Part shown: piece after piece, positions 7,796 through 16,865 of the stretch | How the letters are laid out: every line of letters begins with the position of its first letter | Position numbering within the stretch: the stretch's first letter is position 1 | From: Candidatus Eiseniibacteriota bacterium | Lineage (GTDB): Bacteria > Eisenbacteria > RBG-16-71-46 > CAIMUX01 | Direction: 5' to 3' | Length of the DNA stretch: 30,423 bases | NCBI GenBank assembly: GCA_029569475.1 | Contig: JAKQSZ010000030.1 | Location: 1 to 30,423, forward strand | Notes under the pieces: model-generated | The model's input: only the letters and a program-made list of their open reading frames with translations | What the model was told of the DNA's origin: nothing | The model's database searches: none | Translations under genes and position numbers: made by a program

Positions 7796-10700
7796 TTGGC
7801 CGTCCGTTTCATCCTTGGTCCTGCCGGTTCCGGGAAGACGCGCTACTGCCTGACAGGGCTCCGGCAGCTCGAGCTGGCGGGCCGTCCAGGCATCTTTCTG
7901 GTTCCCGAGCAGTTCACCTACACGGCCGAACGTTCCCTCCTCGAGCCGCGGGAGATGGCCGGCCTGCGCCACGTTCACGTCTTCTCCTTCACGCGCTTCG
8001 GGTGGTGGCTGCGCGACCTGGCCGCGGCGCCTCCCGTGCTGGCGATCTCGCCGATCGCCCGTCCCATGCTCCTTCGCTCGATTCTCTCGCGCCTCGACGC
8101 AGCCGACCTCGGCCCGCTGGCGCCGTTGCGTGCGCGGCAGGGTCTGTTGGATGAGCTCTCGAGCTTCATCCGCGAGGTGCGCAATCACGGGAGCGTCGAC
8201 TTCCTGGACGCGGTGCGCCGGATCGCGGAGGAGCCGTCGTCGCCCGGGGCGGCCTCCCCGGTCCCGGCCGGATTGCGGAAGAAGGTGGCTGTGCTGGGCT
8301 GCCTCTTCGAGATGTACAACACGGCTCTGCGCGACATGTCGCGGATCGATCCCGAACAGAAGCTGCATGGTCTGGAGCCGGTCATCGCCGGTTGCCGCGA
8401 GGAGGTCGCGCGGACCGAGTTCTTCGTGGACGGTTTCCTTTCCTGGACCCGCAGGGAACGGGAAATCCTGGTGGCTTTGGCCCTCACCGGGGCCCGGATG
8501 CACATTGCCCTCTGCTGCGAGCGGCCCCAGGGAGACCGCATCCCCCTGATTCCGGCGACCCGCAGCCTGGAAGGGATGACGCGCCAGATGGAGGCGGCAG
8601 GGGTAACCGTGGAGGAGCCTCTCCTCCTCGCCGGCCCGCACCGCCGGCCGGCGCGGTTCATGTCGGCGCGCCTGGCCCTGCTGGAGCGGCAGCTCTTTGC
8701 TCTCGACGGCGGCAGTCCCGAGACGGCGGCAAGGGTCCCGCCACAACCAGAGGCGGTTACGCTGCAGGCGGCGCGCGATTTGCGCCAAGAGGTGGAGATC
8801 TGGGCCCGTCGCATCGATGCCTGGGTTCGCGACCCCCTCAGCCCGACTCCGCCCGAGCGGATCGCCGTCGTGGTCCGCAGCCTCGAGCCCTACCGGGACC
8901 TGGTCCGCCAGGTTTTCCCCCGGTATCACATCCCCGTCTTTCTGGATGAATCGATCAGCATCCTCTCGCGGCCGCGGGTCCGGTTGCTGCTCGATGCGAT
9001 CGAGGTTGTGCTCAGCGGCTGGCGACGGGACCGGGTGATCGCGTTCCTGCGCAATCCCCTGCTGGGTGCCGCCCCGGCCGCGATCGATCTCCTGGAGAAC
9101 ACGTCCCTCGAGTACGGCAAGGACTTCCGCGCCTTCACCGAGCCGCAGTGGGAGGAGTACTCGATCCCGCCGCGGCTGCGCGCGCGCCGCGCGGACCACG
9201 AAGCCGACGACGGCGCGTCGGAGTTTGACGACAGGGAGCGCCAGCCCCGGCTGGACCAGCAGTCTTTCGATCCGGAAGACCTCTCCGATGAAGACGCCGG
9301 AAATCGAACGTTGTTTCCCGGGCACCGCGAGCCCCAGGTTATACAACCTGAAGGAACCAGCTCCCCGCGGGGCCCCACCGAGCCGTCCTCAGCGATGCGC
9401 CGATTGGATGCGCTGCGCCTGCGCCTCCTGCGGCCGATCCTGCTCTTCGAGAGCCGTTGGGGGTTCGAGGACGATCCCTCCTCCGCGCGCGACGGCGACG
9501 AGGCGGTCGCCTTGCTCGTGGAGATGAGCGCGGCTCTGCGCGAGGCCTCGGGCGTCGCGTCCGAGGAGCCGGAGGGGATGGAGGCGCGGGTGGAACGCGC
9601 CATCGTGGAGGTGCTCGACGAAGCGCGCGCGCTGTGGAAGGGCGTTCCGATCACCCTGGAGGAGTTCGCCCGAGGATTCGGCGAGGGGCTGGAGGCCACG
9701 CGGCTGGGGATGACCCCCCTCCGGCTGGGGCAGGTCATTGTCGCGGAGATCCAGCGCTCCCGCCTCGGCGAGGTGGACCGCGTCGTGGTGGGCGGATTGA
9801 ACGAAGGTCTGTTCCCGCGGCGCGTCGAGGAAGAGACCCTGCTCAACGAGCGGGAACGGCAGGCCCTCGCGCCCGAGGGACTGCGGCTCGGCCCGCCCGT
9901 CTCCTGGAGGCAGGAGGAGGAGATCTATCTCTTCTACATCGCCCTGACCAGGGCCTCCCGGGAACTGCTGCTCACCTGGAGCGAGTCCGATCTCATGGGC
10001 AAGGCGCTGGCGCCGTCGCTGCTCCTGGACGAGGTGGAACGGGTGCTGCAACAACGGCGGCTCCCGCCCCCGCCCGACGTATCGGAGACGCCCGCGACCG
10101 AACTGAGGACGATCGAGGAGGCTGGCGAGCGGATCATCGCCGGTCTCGCAGCCGCCGCCGGCCAGACCGGCCTGACCGTGGCCGCCAACGACGCCGGCCT
10201 CGAGGCCGACAACCAGGCGGACCCGGCCGTGGGCGCCAACGACGCCGGCCTTGCAGCCGCCGCCCACGATGCCGGCCAGATGACCCCCGCCGCCGAGCAG
10301 CGGCCGGCAGCCCGGCTGGCCTTCGGTGGAGACCCCGCACTGATCGCCCTGTACAATCGCGCGGCCACTGGCATGGAAGACCCGGTGAGCGCGTATCTCC
10401 GCCAGGTTCTGGACCGGGCGAGGCCCGCCCTCTTGTACAACCCCGAGGACCTGCTGCCGGCCGGGATCCTCCGGCATGTCTTCCCGCCCGGCGACCACGC
10501 GAGCAGCGTCAGCCGCCTTCTGGAGTATGCGACCTGTCCATACCAGAGCTTCTCCAAGAACCTGCTGCGCTTGCACCCCAGGCCCCTGCTCGAGATCTCG
10601 CCGCTGGACACCGGCCGTCTGGCCCACGCCGCCCTCGAACGCTTCTTCCGAGGCCGGATTCGCGGCGCCGGCGCTCCGGGGGAGATCCCCGTCGCGGAAA

Positions 10701-11746
10701 TGGAGGACCAGCTCGCCGGGATCTTCCGGGAGCTGTCGACTGATCCGGAGTTCCGGGCGTTCTCCGTGGACGAGACCGGCATCTACCAGCTCCAGAGCGC
10801 GCGCCTGCGCCTGGCCCGCTACCTCGAGGCCGAGACGGCACGCTTGCGGGGTTGCTCTTTCCAATCCTTCGAGCTGGAGTTCGGGTTCGGACCTGAGGCT
10901 CGCAGCGCGCTGTTGCTGCCGCTCGGCGGAGGTGATCGCCTGGCGCTGCGCGGGAGGATCGACCGCCTCGATGTCCGCAAGACCGAGAACGGGGTCGAGG
11001 CCCTGGTCATTGACTACAAGCTGCGCCCCAAGAGCGGCCTCCCAGCGCGCCTCGAGAAAGGGCTGGATCTGCAACTCGCGGCCTATCTGCTCTTCCTGCG
11101 TGACGTCCTCGGGTACCGCCCCGTCGGCGGACTCTATGCGCCGGTGCTCCCATCCCCGCGTTCCCGCGAGAAGTGCGACCCCGGCAGCGCCAACCCTCTG
11201 GGCATCCAGATGCACGGGCTGATCCTGGCCTCGTACCGCAACGAGATCGACCAGGAGCTGGGCATGCTGGTGCGCCACAGCCCGCAGCTCGTCGCGCCGG
11301 AGCGGATGGACGAGCTGTTGGAGCAAGGGCGCCGCTTTCTCACGGGATACGCGCGGACCATGCGGCGCGGCTGGATCGCCCCCGCGCCGCTGGAGGAGAC
11401 ACCGGGTCAGCTTCCCTGCGCGAACTGTGATTTCGGGGCTGTATGCCGCTTCCGGCCGAGGCGGGACCGGACCCGCCGGCAGGCCGCGGACGGCATCCTG
11501 CTGGACGACGACCAGGTGGAGGGCCACCGCGTGGTCGACGGTCGGGTGGAGGGCGACCGCGTGGTCGACGGTCGCGTGGAGGCCGGCCGGGTGGGGGCCG
11601 ACCCACACCAGAGCAAGCGGGTGGCAGGCGAACGAGTGGAGCGCCAACCAGATGTGCTCACGCCTGATGGAGGCACGCGGACAGATGATGCCCGTGTGGT
11701 CGAGCCCGATGCCGATTCCACCTCACGCCGGGAGGCCAAGCCGTGA
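7796..11746 (+). CDS. addB: ATP-dependent helicase/nuclease subunit B (AddB)
   Basis: I chose the TTG at 7796 because GGGGAGG lies 8 nt before it and the protein then begins MAVRFILGPAGSGKT, the family's usual N-terminus. It has 1316 residues; AddB proteins are about 1150-1200. Walker A is G8-K14-T15. The RecB-family nuclease domain has D1073-Y-K1075 and a downstream Q-L-A-A-Y. The iron-sulfur cysteines expected in AddB are all present: C914 (ATCPYQSF) and C1208, C1211, C1217 in the C-x2-C-x5-C array CANCDFGAVC. With AddA it forms the complex that resects double-strand breaks for recombination. Extra length comes from an acidic insert (~residues 465-525), a repetitive Ala/Asn/Asp insert (~785-828) and a ~95-residue tail after the cluster. 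The stop overlaps the addA start by 4 bp, so the two are translationally coupled. Confidence 0.93.
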   Translation: MAVRFILGPAGSGKTRYCLTGLRQLELAGRPGIFLVPEQFTYTAERSLLEPREMAGLRHVHVFSFTRFGWWLRDLAAAPPVLAISPIARPMLLRSILSRLDAADLGPLAPLRARQGLLDELSSFIREVRNHGSVDFLDAVRRIAEEPSSPGAASPVPAGLRKKVAVLGCLFEMYNTALRDMSRIDPEQKLHGLEPVIAGCREEVARTEFFVDGFLSWTRREREILVALALTGARMHIALCCERPQGDRIPLIPATRSLEGMTRQMEAAGVTVEEPLLLAGPHRRPARFMSARLALLERQLFALDGGSPETAARVPPQPEAVTLQAARDLRQEVEIWARRIDAWVRDPLSPTPPERIAVVVRSLEPYRDLVRQVFPRYHIPVFLDESISILSRPRVRLLLDAIEVVLSGWRRDRVIAFLRNPLLGAAPAAIDLLENTSLEYGKDFRAFTEPQWEEYSIPPRLRARRADHEADDGASEFDDRERQPRLDQQSFDPEDLSDEDAGNRTLFPGHREPQVIQPEGTSSPRGPTEPSSAMRRLDALRLRLLRPILLFESRWGFEDDPSSARDGDEAVALLVEMSAALREASGVASEEPEGMEARVERAIVEVLDEARALWKGVPITLEEFARGFGEGLEATRLGMTPLRLGQVIVAEIQRSRLGEVDRVVVGGLNEGLFPRRVEEETLLNERERQALAPEGLRLGPPVSWRQEEEIYLFYIALTRASRELLLTWSESDLMGKALAPSLLLDEVERVLQQRRLPPPPDVSETPATELRTIEEAGERIIAGLAAAAGQTGLTVAANDAGLEADNQADPAVGANDAGLAAAAHDAGQMTPAAEQRPAARLAFGGDPALIALYNRAATGMEDPVSAYLRQVLDRARPALLYNPEDLLPAGILRHVFPPGDHASSVSRLLEYATCPYQSFSKNLLRLHPRPLLEISPLDTGRLAHAALERFFRGRIRGAGAPGEIPVAEMEDQLAGIFRELSTDPEFRAFSVDETGIYQLQSARLRLARYLEAETARLRGCSFQSFELEFGFGPEARSALLLPLGGGDRLALRGRIDRLDVRKTENGVEALVIDYKLRPKSGLPARLEKGLDLQLAAYLLFLRDVLGYRPVGGLYAPVLPSPRSREKCDPGSANPLGIQMHGLILASYRNEIDQELGMLVRHSPQLVAPERMDELLEQGRRFLTGYARTMRRGWIAPAPLEETPGQLPCANCDFGAVCRFRPRRDRTRRQAADGILLDDDQVEGHRVVDGRVEGDRVVDGRVEAGRVGADPHQSKRVAGERVERQPDVLTPDGGTRTDDARVVEPDADSTSRREAKP
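10176..10280 (+). repeat. Imperfect in-frame repeats encoding an NDAGL-rich insert in AddB
   Basis: Three related blocks (GCCAACGACGCCGGCCT and variants) encode AANDAGL, GANDAGL and AAHDAGQ. They lie in a low-complexity stretch between the helicase-like and nuclease-containing parts of AddB. The insert is not part of the conserved fold and probably arose by local duplication. Confidence 0.6.
11516..11590 (+). repeat. 30-bp tandem repeat (about 2.5 copies) in the addB 3' end
   Basis: Two consecutive 30-bp units (11516-11545 and 11546-11575) differ at two bases, and a partial third follows. They encode VEGHRVVDGR, VEGDRVVDGR and VEAGR in the tail beyond the iron-sulfur cysteines. The repeat keeps frame and so lengthens the tail without disrupting AddB. 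Confidence 0.8.
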
Positions 11747-14700
11747 GCCGCCCTCAACTCAGCGCCGCGCAGCGAGCCGCGGCTTACACAACGGGGCGCG
11801 ATCTGCTGGTCTCCGCCGGGGCCGGCACCGGCAAGACCCTGGTTCTGGTGGAGCGTGTCCTCGACCGGCTGCGCCGCGGCGAGGTCGCCCTGGCGGACAT
11901 GCTCATCGTCACCTTCACGGAGAAGGCGGCGCGCGAAATGGCGGAGCGCATCTACGAGGAGATCGCGCGCGATCCTCGCCTGCGGGGAGAACTGGTGCAG
12001 TTTCCCCGGGCTTCCATCTCCACCCTCCATTCCTTCTGCGCGCGGTTGCTGCGGCAGACTTTTCTCGAGGCGGCGATCGAACCCGGCTTCCGCATCCTGG
12101 GAGAGGACGCGCGCACCGAGGCGCTCCAGACCGCCATGCGCCAGGCTTTTCACGAGTGGTACCGCGACGAGGACGCCGCGCGGGCGAGGCGATTCCGCAG
12201 TCTCGTGGAGCGGAGCGGCTTCGACCGGGGCGGCGAGATCCTGCGCCATGTCATCGGGCGTCTCCATGACTACGCCCGGGTCACTCCCGATCCCGCGGCC
12301 TACCTGGACGGCCTCCTGGAACGCCTCCCTGCCTCCCGCGTCAACGACCTGCCCTGGCACCGCGCCATGGTCGATCAGCTCGAGCTTGCCTGGAGCGCCG
12401 GCGTGGAGCTTTACGACAGCGCCCTCGCCCTGGCCGAGGCCGAGAGCCTCCCGACCGCTCGCCATCGCGAGCTGTTCGATCACCTGGGGAGGTTCCCCGG
12501 CCCCGGCGGGCTTGCGGATGAGGACCGGCAGCGCGAGCTCGTGAGCCGTCTGACCGACGCGGGGTGGGGGTGCCTGGAAACCAACTCGCCGGCGGATCCC
12601 GAGCAGTCCTTCCGGATCAAGTTCCCTTCCGCACCGCGCGGCGCGAACAAGCTTCCCGGGTTCCACGGGCTGCATGAGCAGGCGAAGCGCTTCTTCGAGC
12701 GTCCTCCGGTCCGCTCCCTCCCGTGGAACGAGATACGTCTGCTGGGCGAGGACCGGGAACAGCTCGACAGCCTGGGCGTGCTGGTCGGGCTGGTGCGGCG
12801 GACCGATGAGTTGTACAGCCAGTTCAAGCAACGGGGCGGATGGCTCGACTTTTCCGACCTGGAGATCCACACCGCGCGGTTGCTGCGAACCCACGGCGCT
12901 TCCCTGGGGCTCGATCATCGCTTTCGCGAGGTGCTGGTCGACGAGTTCCAGGACATCAACCCCCTGCAGGACGAGATCCTGCGGGGCTTGTGCCCGCCGA
13001 GCGGCTGCTTCCGCGTCGGCGACGTGAAGCAGTCCATCTACCAATTCCGGCAGGCCGACCCGACGATCTTCCTCTCCCTGGCGCGGGGGAGGCAGCTGCT
13101 GCGCCGCGAGGAAGATGGCGGCGGCGATGACTCGCCGGCCATCGTCTTCCTGAAGGAGAACCATCGGAGCCGCCCCGCGATCCTGCGGCTGACGAATGCC
13201 CTCTTCAGCTTCATCTTCGACGAGAACGAGCTGGGATCGCCTTACGAGGAGCAGGCGCTCGAGCCGAGGAGGGATGAAGAGGACGGTGTCACGCCTGTCG
13301 AACTCCTGGTGATCGAGCTGGCCAGGCCGTCCGAGCAGGAGCCGGAGTCGCCGCCGACCGCCGCGGGTCGCGCCGCCACCGAGCCGGAGGCCGGCGCGCG
13401 TCGCACCCCAACCGAGCTTCAGGCCGCCCTAGCCGCGCAGCGGATCGCCGAGCTGATCCGGCGGGAAGGGGTCACCATTCCGCAGCGCGGTGCCGGTCCG
13501 GCGGATGGCCTTGGCCGTCCTGCGTCCTGGAGCGACGTCGCCATACTGCTTCGTTCGGCGGCGCGCGCGCGCGACTACGAGGAGGCCCTCACGGCGCAGG
13601 GCATTCCCTGCGTCCTCGATCAGGGCGCGCCCCTGCTTGAGGAAGAAGGCGTCCGGGACCTGCGCTGCCTCCTGCAACTCGTCGACAACCCGCGCGACGA
13701 TGTGGCGCTGGCGGCGGTGCTGCGGTCTCCCCTCGTCGGCATTCCCGACGCCGACCTGCTGCGTTTGCGGCTGACCTGGCCGGAGAGCGCCACGCTGCTC
13801 GACGCGGCGGTCGCTACCGCCTACGAAGGAGATCCGGGGGCCGGGATCGAATTCTTCATTCCCCCGGACGACAGCGCGGATTCGGCGGAGGACGTCCGGG
13901 CCGACTGGTCGGGCCCGCGGGGCGAGCCCGCTGAAGAACTGGCTAGCGAGGAATTGCGGCGGCGTCTGCGGCACTTCTTCGAGAGGTTGCGGCGCTGGCG
14001 TGAAACCGCGCCCGAGCTTCCCCTCACACGTTTCATCGATCTCCTGGTCGAGGAAAGCCGGCTGCCCATGATCCTGACCGCCCGGGGAACGGGCGAGGAT
14101 GGCCGTGCCGCCTTCCGTAAGTTCCTCTCCATGGCTTCGGACTACGAGAAGGAGCGCGGATCTTCCCTGCACGGATTCCTGCACCGGCTGCTTGTGCTCG
14201 AGACGCACGGCTCGAAGGAGGGCGTGCCCGGCGTCACGGAGAACGCCGACGCGGTGCGGATCCTGACGGTGCACAAGTCCAAGGGACTGGAGTTTCCTAT
14301 CGTTGTGCTTCCGCAACTCGAATGGCCGTTCCAACGCGAGCAACTCGGAAACATGATCCGGATCGGACGGCGCTGGGTGGGACTCCGCGAGTTCGATCCG
14401 AGGACCTGGACGCGCCGGGACACCGCGCCGCGTTGGACGCTGGAGCTTTCCCAGGAGCGGGCGGCGTGGATGGAGGAGGCCCGCGTCTTCTACGTGGCGG
14501 TCACGCGGGCCCGCGAGCGCTTGATCATGATCGGCGCCTGCCGGCAGGCCCCGTGGGACTCACCGGCGCTGCCCCGGCAGGCCGGCCGTCGCCTCCTGGA
14601 AACCCGGCGCAATGTGCTGGCCTGGGTCGCACAGGTCCTTCCCTGGCAGGAGAAGGTGCCGGCCGGCGGCGAATCGGGAGCGGAGGGCCGGGACTACGTG

Positions 14701-15828
14701 CTTCCGTCGATTCCGATGCGCGTGCGCTGGCTCGCGGACTTGGAGATCGGGCTCGACCGCCGGACGGCCGCTGCCCGCACCCTTCCCCCGGCGATTGCCG
14801 AAGCGATCCGAAGCGGCGCTCCCCTGCCCGTGGTGGCGCCCCCAGGTCCGATCGACCACCTGGCTGGTACCTGGCGGCCGTCGGCTGGGGCTTCGCCCGA
14901 GGCGGATCACCCGGCGGAAACCGTGGAGACGCTCGCGTCGCGGCTGGCCGCGCCTTCCCCCTTCGCCCCCTTGGCGTCGCTCGAGGCGCTGAAGGGGAAG
15001 TACTGGGTCACCGAGCTGAAGCAGGTGGCAGACCTCGACCTGCCTGCCACGCTCGAAGAAGAGGCGGGGTCGCGCTTCCTCCCGGTGGATCCGCTCAGCC
15101 ACGAGCCGCCCGGCCACATCATGCCAAGCCGTTACGCGCCGGGCGACGACGCGCCGCCCCACAGGATGCCGAACCAGGATGCGCCGGGCCACCATGAGCT
15201 GGCCGAGCGATCTCCGCTGGCGCGACAGGAGGCCATGCTCCGCGGTGTGCGCTACCACACGGCCATCTCCCGGCTGGACCTCCTCCGCCACACGGCGCCG
15301 GAGCTGGAGGCGCAGTGGCTCTCGTTCTCCCGGCAGCCCTGGTGGGATGGGGCTCCCCGGGACGCCCACTTCGAGCGAGGGATCCAAGCCTTTCTGCACT
15401 CTCCCCTGGGCGTTCGTCTCCGCCGGGCGGCGCAGCAGGGCGCCTTGGAGCGTGAAGCGCTCTTCTCCCTCAAGGTCCCGGTGGAGCAGTTGCCGGAGTA
15501 TCTCCCGGCCCTGCGGTCGGAACTCCAACAGGACGCGCGGTGGCAGAGCGGTCCCTGGACCGCGGAACTCAACCGGGAATGGGCCCTTCTCCAGGGCCGG
15601 ATCGACTGCATCTTCCGCGAGGACGACCGCCACGTCGTCCTCGACTGGAAGACCGATCGCGTCACATCCAAGGACGCCGTCGCGCGAGCCCGCGATTACC
15701 TGCCGCAGATGCTTCTTTACACCGAAGCCGGGCGCCGCCTGTGGGGCGGTCCGGTGGAGGCGTTCCTTGTCTTCCTGTGGAGCGGCGCGGTGCTGCGCAT
15801 CGAGGCGGAGGCCCCGAAGGGTCCCTGA
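11743..15828 (+). CDS. addA: ATP-dependent helicase/nuclease subunit A (AddA)
   Basis: This 1361-residue UvrD-family superfamily 1 helicase is fused to a RecB-type nuclease. The GTG start overlaps the addB stop (GTGA) and has GGAGG 7 nt upstream. Visible motifs are Walker A SAGAGTGKT (24-32), motif II VDEFQD with D400-E401, motif III VGDVKQSIYQFR, the late motif ILTVHKSKGLEFPIVVLP, and motif VI VAVTRARERL. The nuclease domain has G-R-I-D, then VVLDWKTD with D1301 and K1303, then Y-L-P-Q-M-L-L-Y. It unwinds and degrades DNA ends with AddB. It is ~130 residues longer than the Bacillus protein. Extra sequence includes a Pro/Asp/His-rich insert at ~residues 1120-1150 (SRYAPGDD, NQDAPGHH). All catalytic motifs are intact, so the complex should work. 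Confidence 0.94.
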   Translation: MSRPQLSAAQRAAAYTTGRDLLVSAGAGTGKTLVLVERVLDRLRRGEVALADMLIVTFTEKAAREMAERIYEEIARDPRLRGELVQFPRASISTLHSFCARLLRQTFLEAAIEPGFRILGEDARTEALQTAMRQAFHEWYRDEDAARARRFRSLVERSGFDRGGEILRHVIGRLHDYARVTPDPAAYLDGLLERLPASRVNDLPWHRAMVDQLELAWSAGVELYDSALALAEAESLPTARHRELFDHLGRFPGPGGLADEDRQRELVSRLTDAGWGCLETNSPADPEQSFRIKFPSAPRGANKLPGFHGLHEQAKRFFERPPVRSLPWNEIRLLGEDREQLDSLGVLVGLVRRTDELYSQFKQRGGWLDFSDLEIHTARLLRTHGASLGLDHRFREVLVDEFQDINPLQDEILRGLCPPSGCFRVGDVKQSIYQFRQADPTIFLSLARGRQLLRREEDGGGDDSPAIVFLKENHRSRPAILRLTNALFSFIFDENELGSPYEEQALEPRRDEEDGVTPVELLVIELARPSEQEPESPPTAAGRAATEPEAGARRTPTELQAALAAQRIAELIRREGVTIPQRGAGPADGLGRPASWSDVAILLRSAARARDYEEALTAQGIPCVLDQGAPLLEEEGVRDLRCLLQLVDNPRDDVALAAVLRSPLVGIPDADLLRLRLTWPESATLLDAAVATAYEGDPGAGIEFFIPPDDSADSAEDVRADWSGPRGEPAEELASEELRRRLRHFFERLRRWRETAPELPLTRFIDLLVEESRLPMILTARGTGEDGRAAFRKFLSMASDYEKERGSSLHGFLHRLLVLETHGSKEGVPGVTENADAVRILTVHKSKGLEFPIVVLPQLEWPFQREQLGNMIRIGRRWVGLREFDPRTWTRRDTAPRWTLELSQERAAWMEEARVFYVAVTRARERLIMIGACRQAPWDSPALPRQAGRRLLETRRNVLAWVAQVLPWQEKVPAGGESGAEGRDYVLPSIPMRVRWLADLEIGLDRRTAAARTLPPAIAEAIRSGAPLPVVAPPGPIDHLAGTWRPSAGASPEADHPAETVETLASRLAAPSPFAPLASLEALKGKYWVTELKQVADLDLPATLEEEAGSRFLPVDPLSHEPPGHIMPSRYAPGDDAPPHRMPNQDAPGHHELAERSPLARQEAMLRGVRYHTAISRLDLLRHTAPELEAQWLSFSRQPWWDGAPRDAHFERGIQAFLHSPLGVRLRRAAQQGALEREALFSLKVPVEQLPEYLPALRSELQQDARWQSGPWTAELNREWALLQGRIDCIFREDDRHVVLDWKTDRVTSKDAVARARDYLPQMLLYTEAGRRLWGGPVEAFLVFLWSGAVLRIEAEAPKGP

Positions 15829-15941
15829 TGCCCGGTTACCGTCGGGCCCCTGGGCTCCGGCAGGTCCACCATCATATGCCTGGCCGCCCGGGACACGCCG
15901 TGGACAGCGGAGGGTTTGGGGACAACTGGCGACAGCGGTGC

Positions 15942-15969
15942 TTGACCGGCCTCCCGGACATGCTACCCT
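15942..15969 (+). promoter_or_regulatory. Candidate promoter for the dinB-like gene
   Basis: TTGACC (15942-15947) and TACCCT (15964-15969) are spaced by 16 bp, and a TG sits one base before the -10 (TGCTACCCT). The upstream hexamer is the same as at 3090. The start of transcription would lie about 20 nt before the ATG at 15998. Confidence 0.4.
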
Positions 15970-15997
15970 TGATCGTTCCTTCTCCCAGGAGGCTCAC

Positions 15998-16540
15998 ATG
16001 GAACAGAGCAGAGTCCCTCGCGCTTCGGCCACTTCCCCGGATTACCGTCTGACGCTCTTCTCCCTGGTTGGTGATCAGGATCCCAGGGCCATCCTGCGCG
16101 ACCCCACGTCCCACCTCGAGACGATCCTGGCCGGTGTGAGCGTCGACGAAATGCGTTTCCCGGAGGCTCCCGGGAAGTGGTCGATCCTCCAGGTGCTGGG
16201 CCACCTCGTCGATACCGAACTGACCTACGGGTTCCGCGCCCGGCTCATCCTGGCCCAAGACCGGCCTCCGATCGCCGGCTACGATCAGGACGCCTTCGGC
16301 GAGCGCCTCCACTACAACGAGATGGATCCGCGGCAACTCCTGGAGACGCTGCGCATGGTGCGGCGGCACAATCTTGCGCTCGCCGATAGGCTCTCCGATG
16401 AGGAGTTGGATCGGGAGGGCTTGCACAGCGAGCGCGGCCCGGAAAGCGTCCGCATGATCATCCGCATGATGGCCGGGCATGATCTGGTGCACCGGCGCCA
16501 GATCCAGAGGATCAAGGACTCCTTCACCAACCTGGCCTGA
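15998..16540 (+). CDS. DinB-like four-helix-bundle metalloprotein
   Basis: This 180-residue protein has AGGAGG 5 nt before the ATG. The sequence is all helical, with a DinB-type opening (WSILQVLGHLVDTE). Three histidines fit the metal-binding triad of the DinB/YfiT fold: H69 and, near the C-terminus, H161 and H165 in GHDLVHRRQI. Members include bacillithiol or mycothiol S-transferases and many uncharacterised cytosolic enzymes, so the substrate here is open. The name comes from a Bacillus DNA-damage gene and does not imply a polymerase. It lies 169 bp after addA with its own likely promoter, so it is probably not part of the addBA operon. Confidence 0.85.
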   Translation: MEQSRVPRASATSPDYRLTLFSLVGDQDPRAILRDPTSHLETILAGVSVDEMRFPEAPGKWSILQVLGHLVDTELTYGFRARLILAQDRPPIAGYDQDAFGERLHYNEMDPRQLLETLRMVRRHNLALADRLSDEELDREGLHSERGPESVRMIIRMMAGHDLVHRRQIQRIKDSFTNLA

Positions 16541-16564
16541 GGCGCCGTGGCGCTTGCCATGACT

Positions 16565-16586
16565 CCGTGGCCGCGACCGGCCACGG
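16565..16586 (+). terminator. GC-rich hairpin after the dinB-like gene, possible terminator without a T-run
   Basis: A perfect 9-bp inverted repeat (CCGTGGCCG / CGGCCACGG) has a 4-nt loop and lies 24 bp past the stop codon. No run of T follows, so classical intrinsic termination is not assured. Confidence 0.35.
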
Positions 16587-16593
16587 TCAGAGT

Positions 16594-16623
16594 CCAGCTC
16601 TAGCTCCAGCTCTAGCTCCAGCC
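16594..16623. repeat. Short tandem repeat of a 12-bp unit (CCAGCTCTAGCT)
   Basis: Two full copies and a half copy of CCAGCTCTAGCT make a perfect AGC-NNN period-6 tract in non-coding DNA. A longer, degenerate tract with the same period lies on the far side of the next gene (18272-18399). Confidence 0.75.
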
Positions 16624-16813
16624 GGCTGGGACCATTGCCCGGCAGAGCCCTTCGAATCCCCCGTGAAGCTCGCGCGGGTCCTGTTCCTCTGCATTGCCCC
16701 AGGTCTTCGCCCTTGTTTCCAGCCGCTGGCCACCGTTCGCGATCAAGGTCTTCCTCGGGCGGCCGGGGGCCGGCGCCGGTAAAACAGCCTCCGTTTCCAG
16801 GCAATCCAACCGC

Positions 16814-16819
16814 TATAAT
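16814..16819 (+). promoter_or_regulatory. Candidate -10 element of the glutamine amidotransferase gene
   Basis: A consensus TATAAT lies 46 bp before the ATG at 16866, in GC-rich surroundings. No good -35 hexamer is seen at 16-18 bp spacing. The predicted leader is about 40 nt and contains AAGGAGG (16855-16861). Confidence 0.5.
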
Positions 16820-16865
16820 GGAGTACTGGCAATCGAACTGCGCATTCCGGCCGCAAGGAGGTTCC

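Larger units (their letters stand above)
16541..16865. other. Intergenic region (325 bp) between the dinB-like gene and the glutamine amidotransferase gene
   Basis: No gene is supported. It holds a strong hairpin (16565-16586), a short AGC-NNN hexamer repeat (16594-16623) and a TATAAT promoter element (16814-16819), in that order. Confidence 0.5.

Noticed and set aside
11516..11590. Non-coding repeat or attachment site in addB
   Set aside because: The 30-bp units keep the reading frame and lie before the addB stop, so they are coding repeats.
9389..13164. Long minus-strand open frames opposite addB and addA
   Set aside because: They mirror the codon pattern of addBA and show no recognisable protein features.
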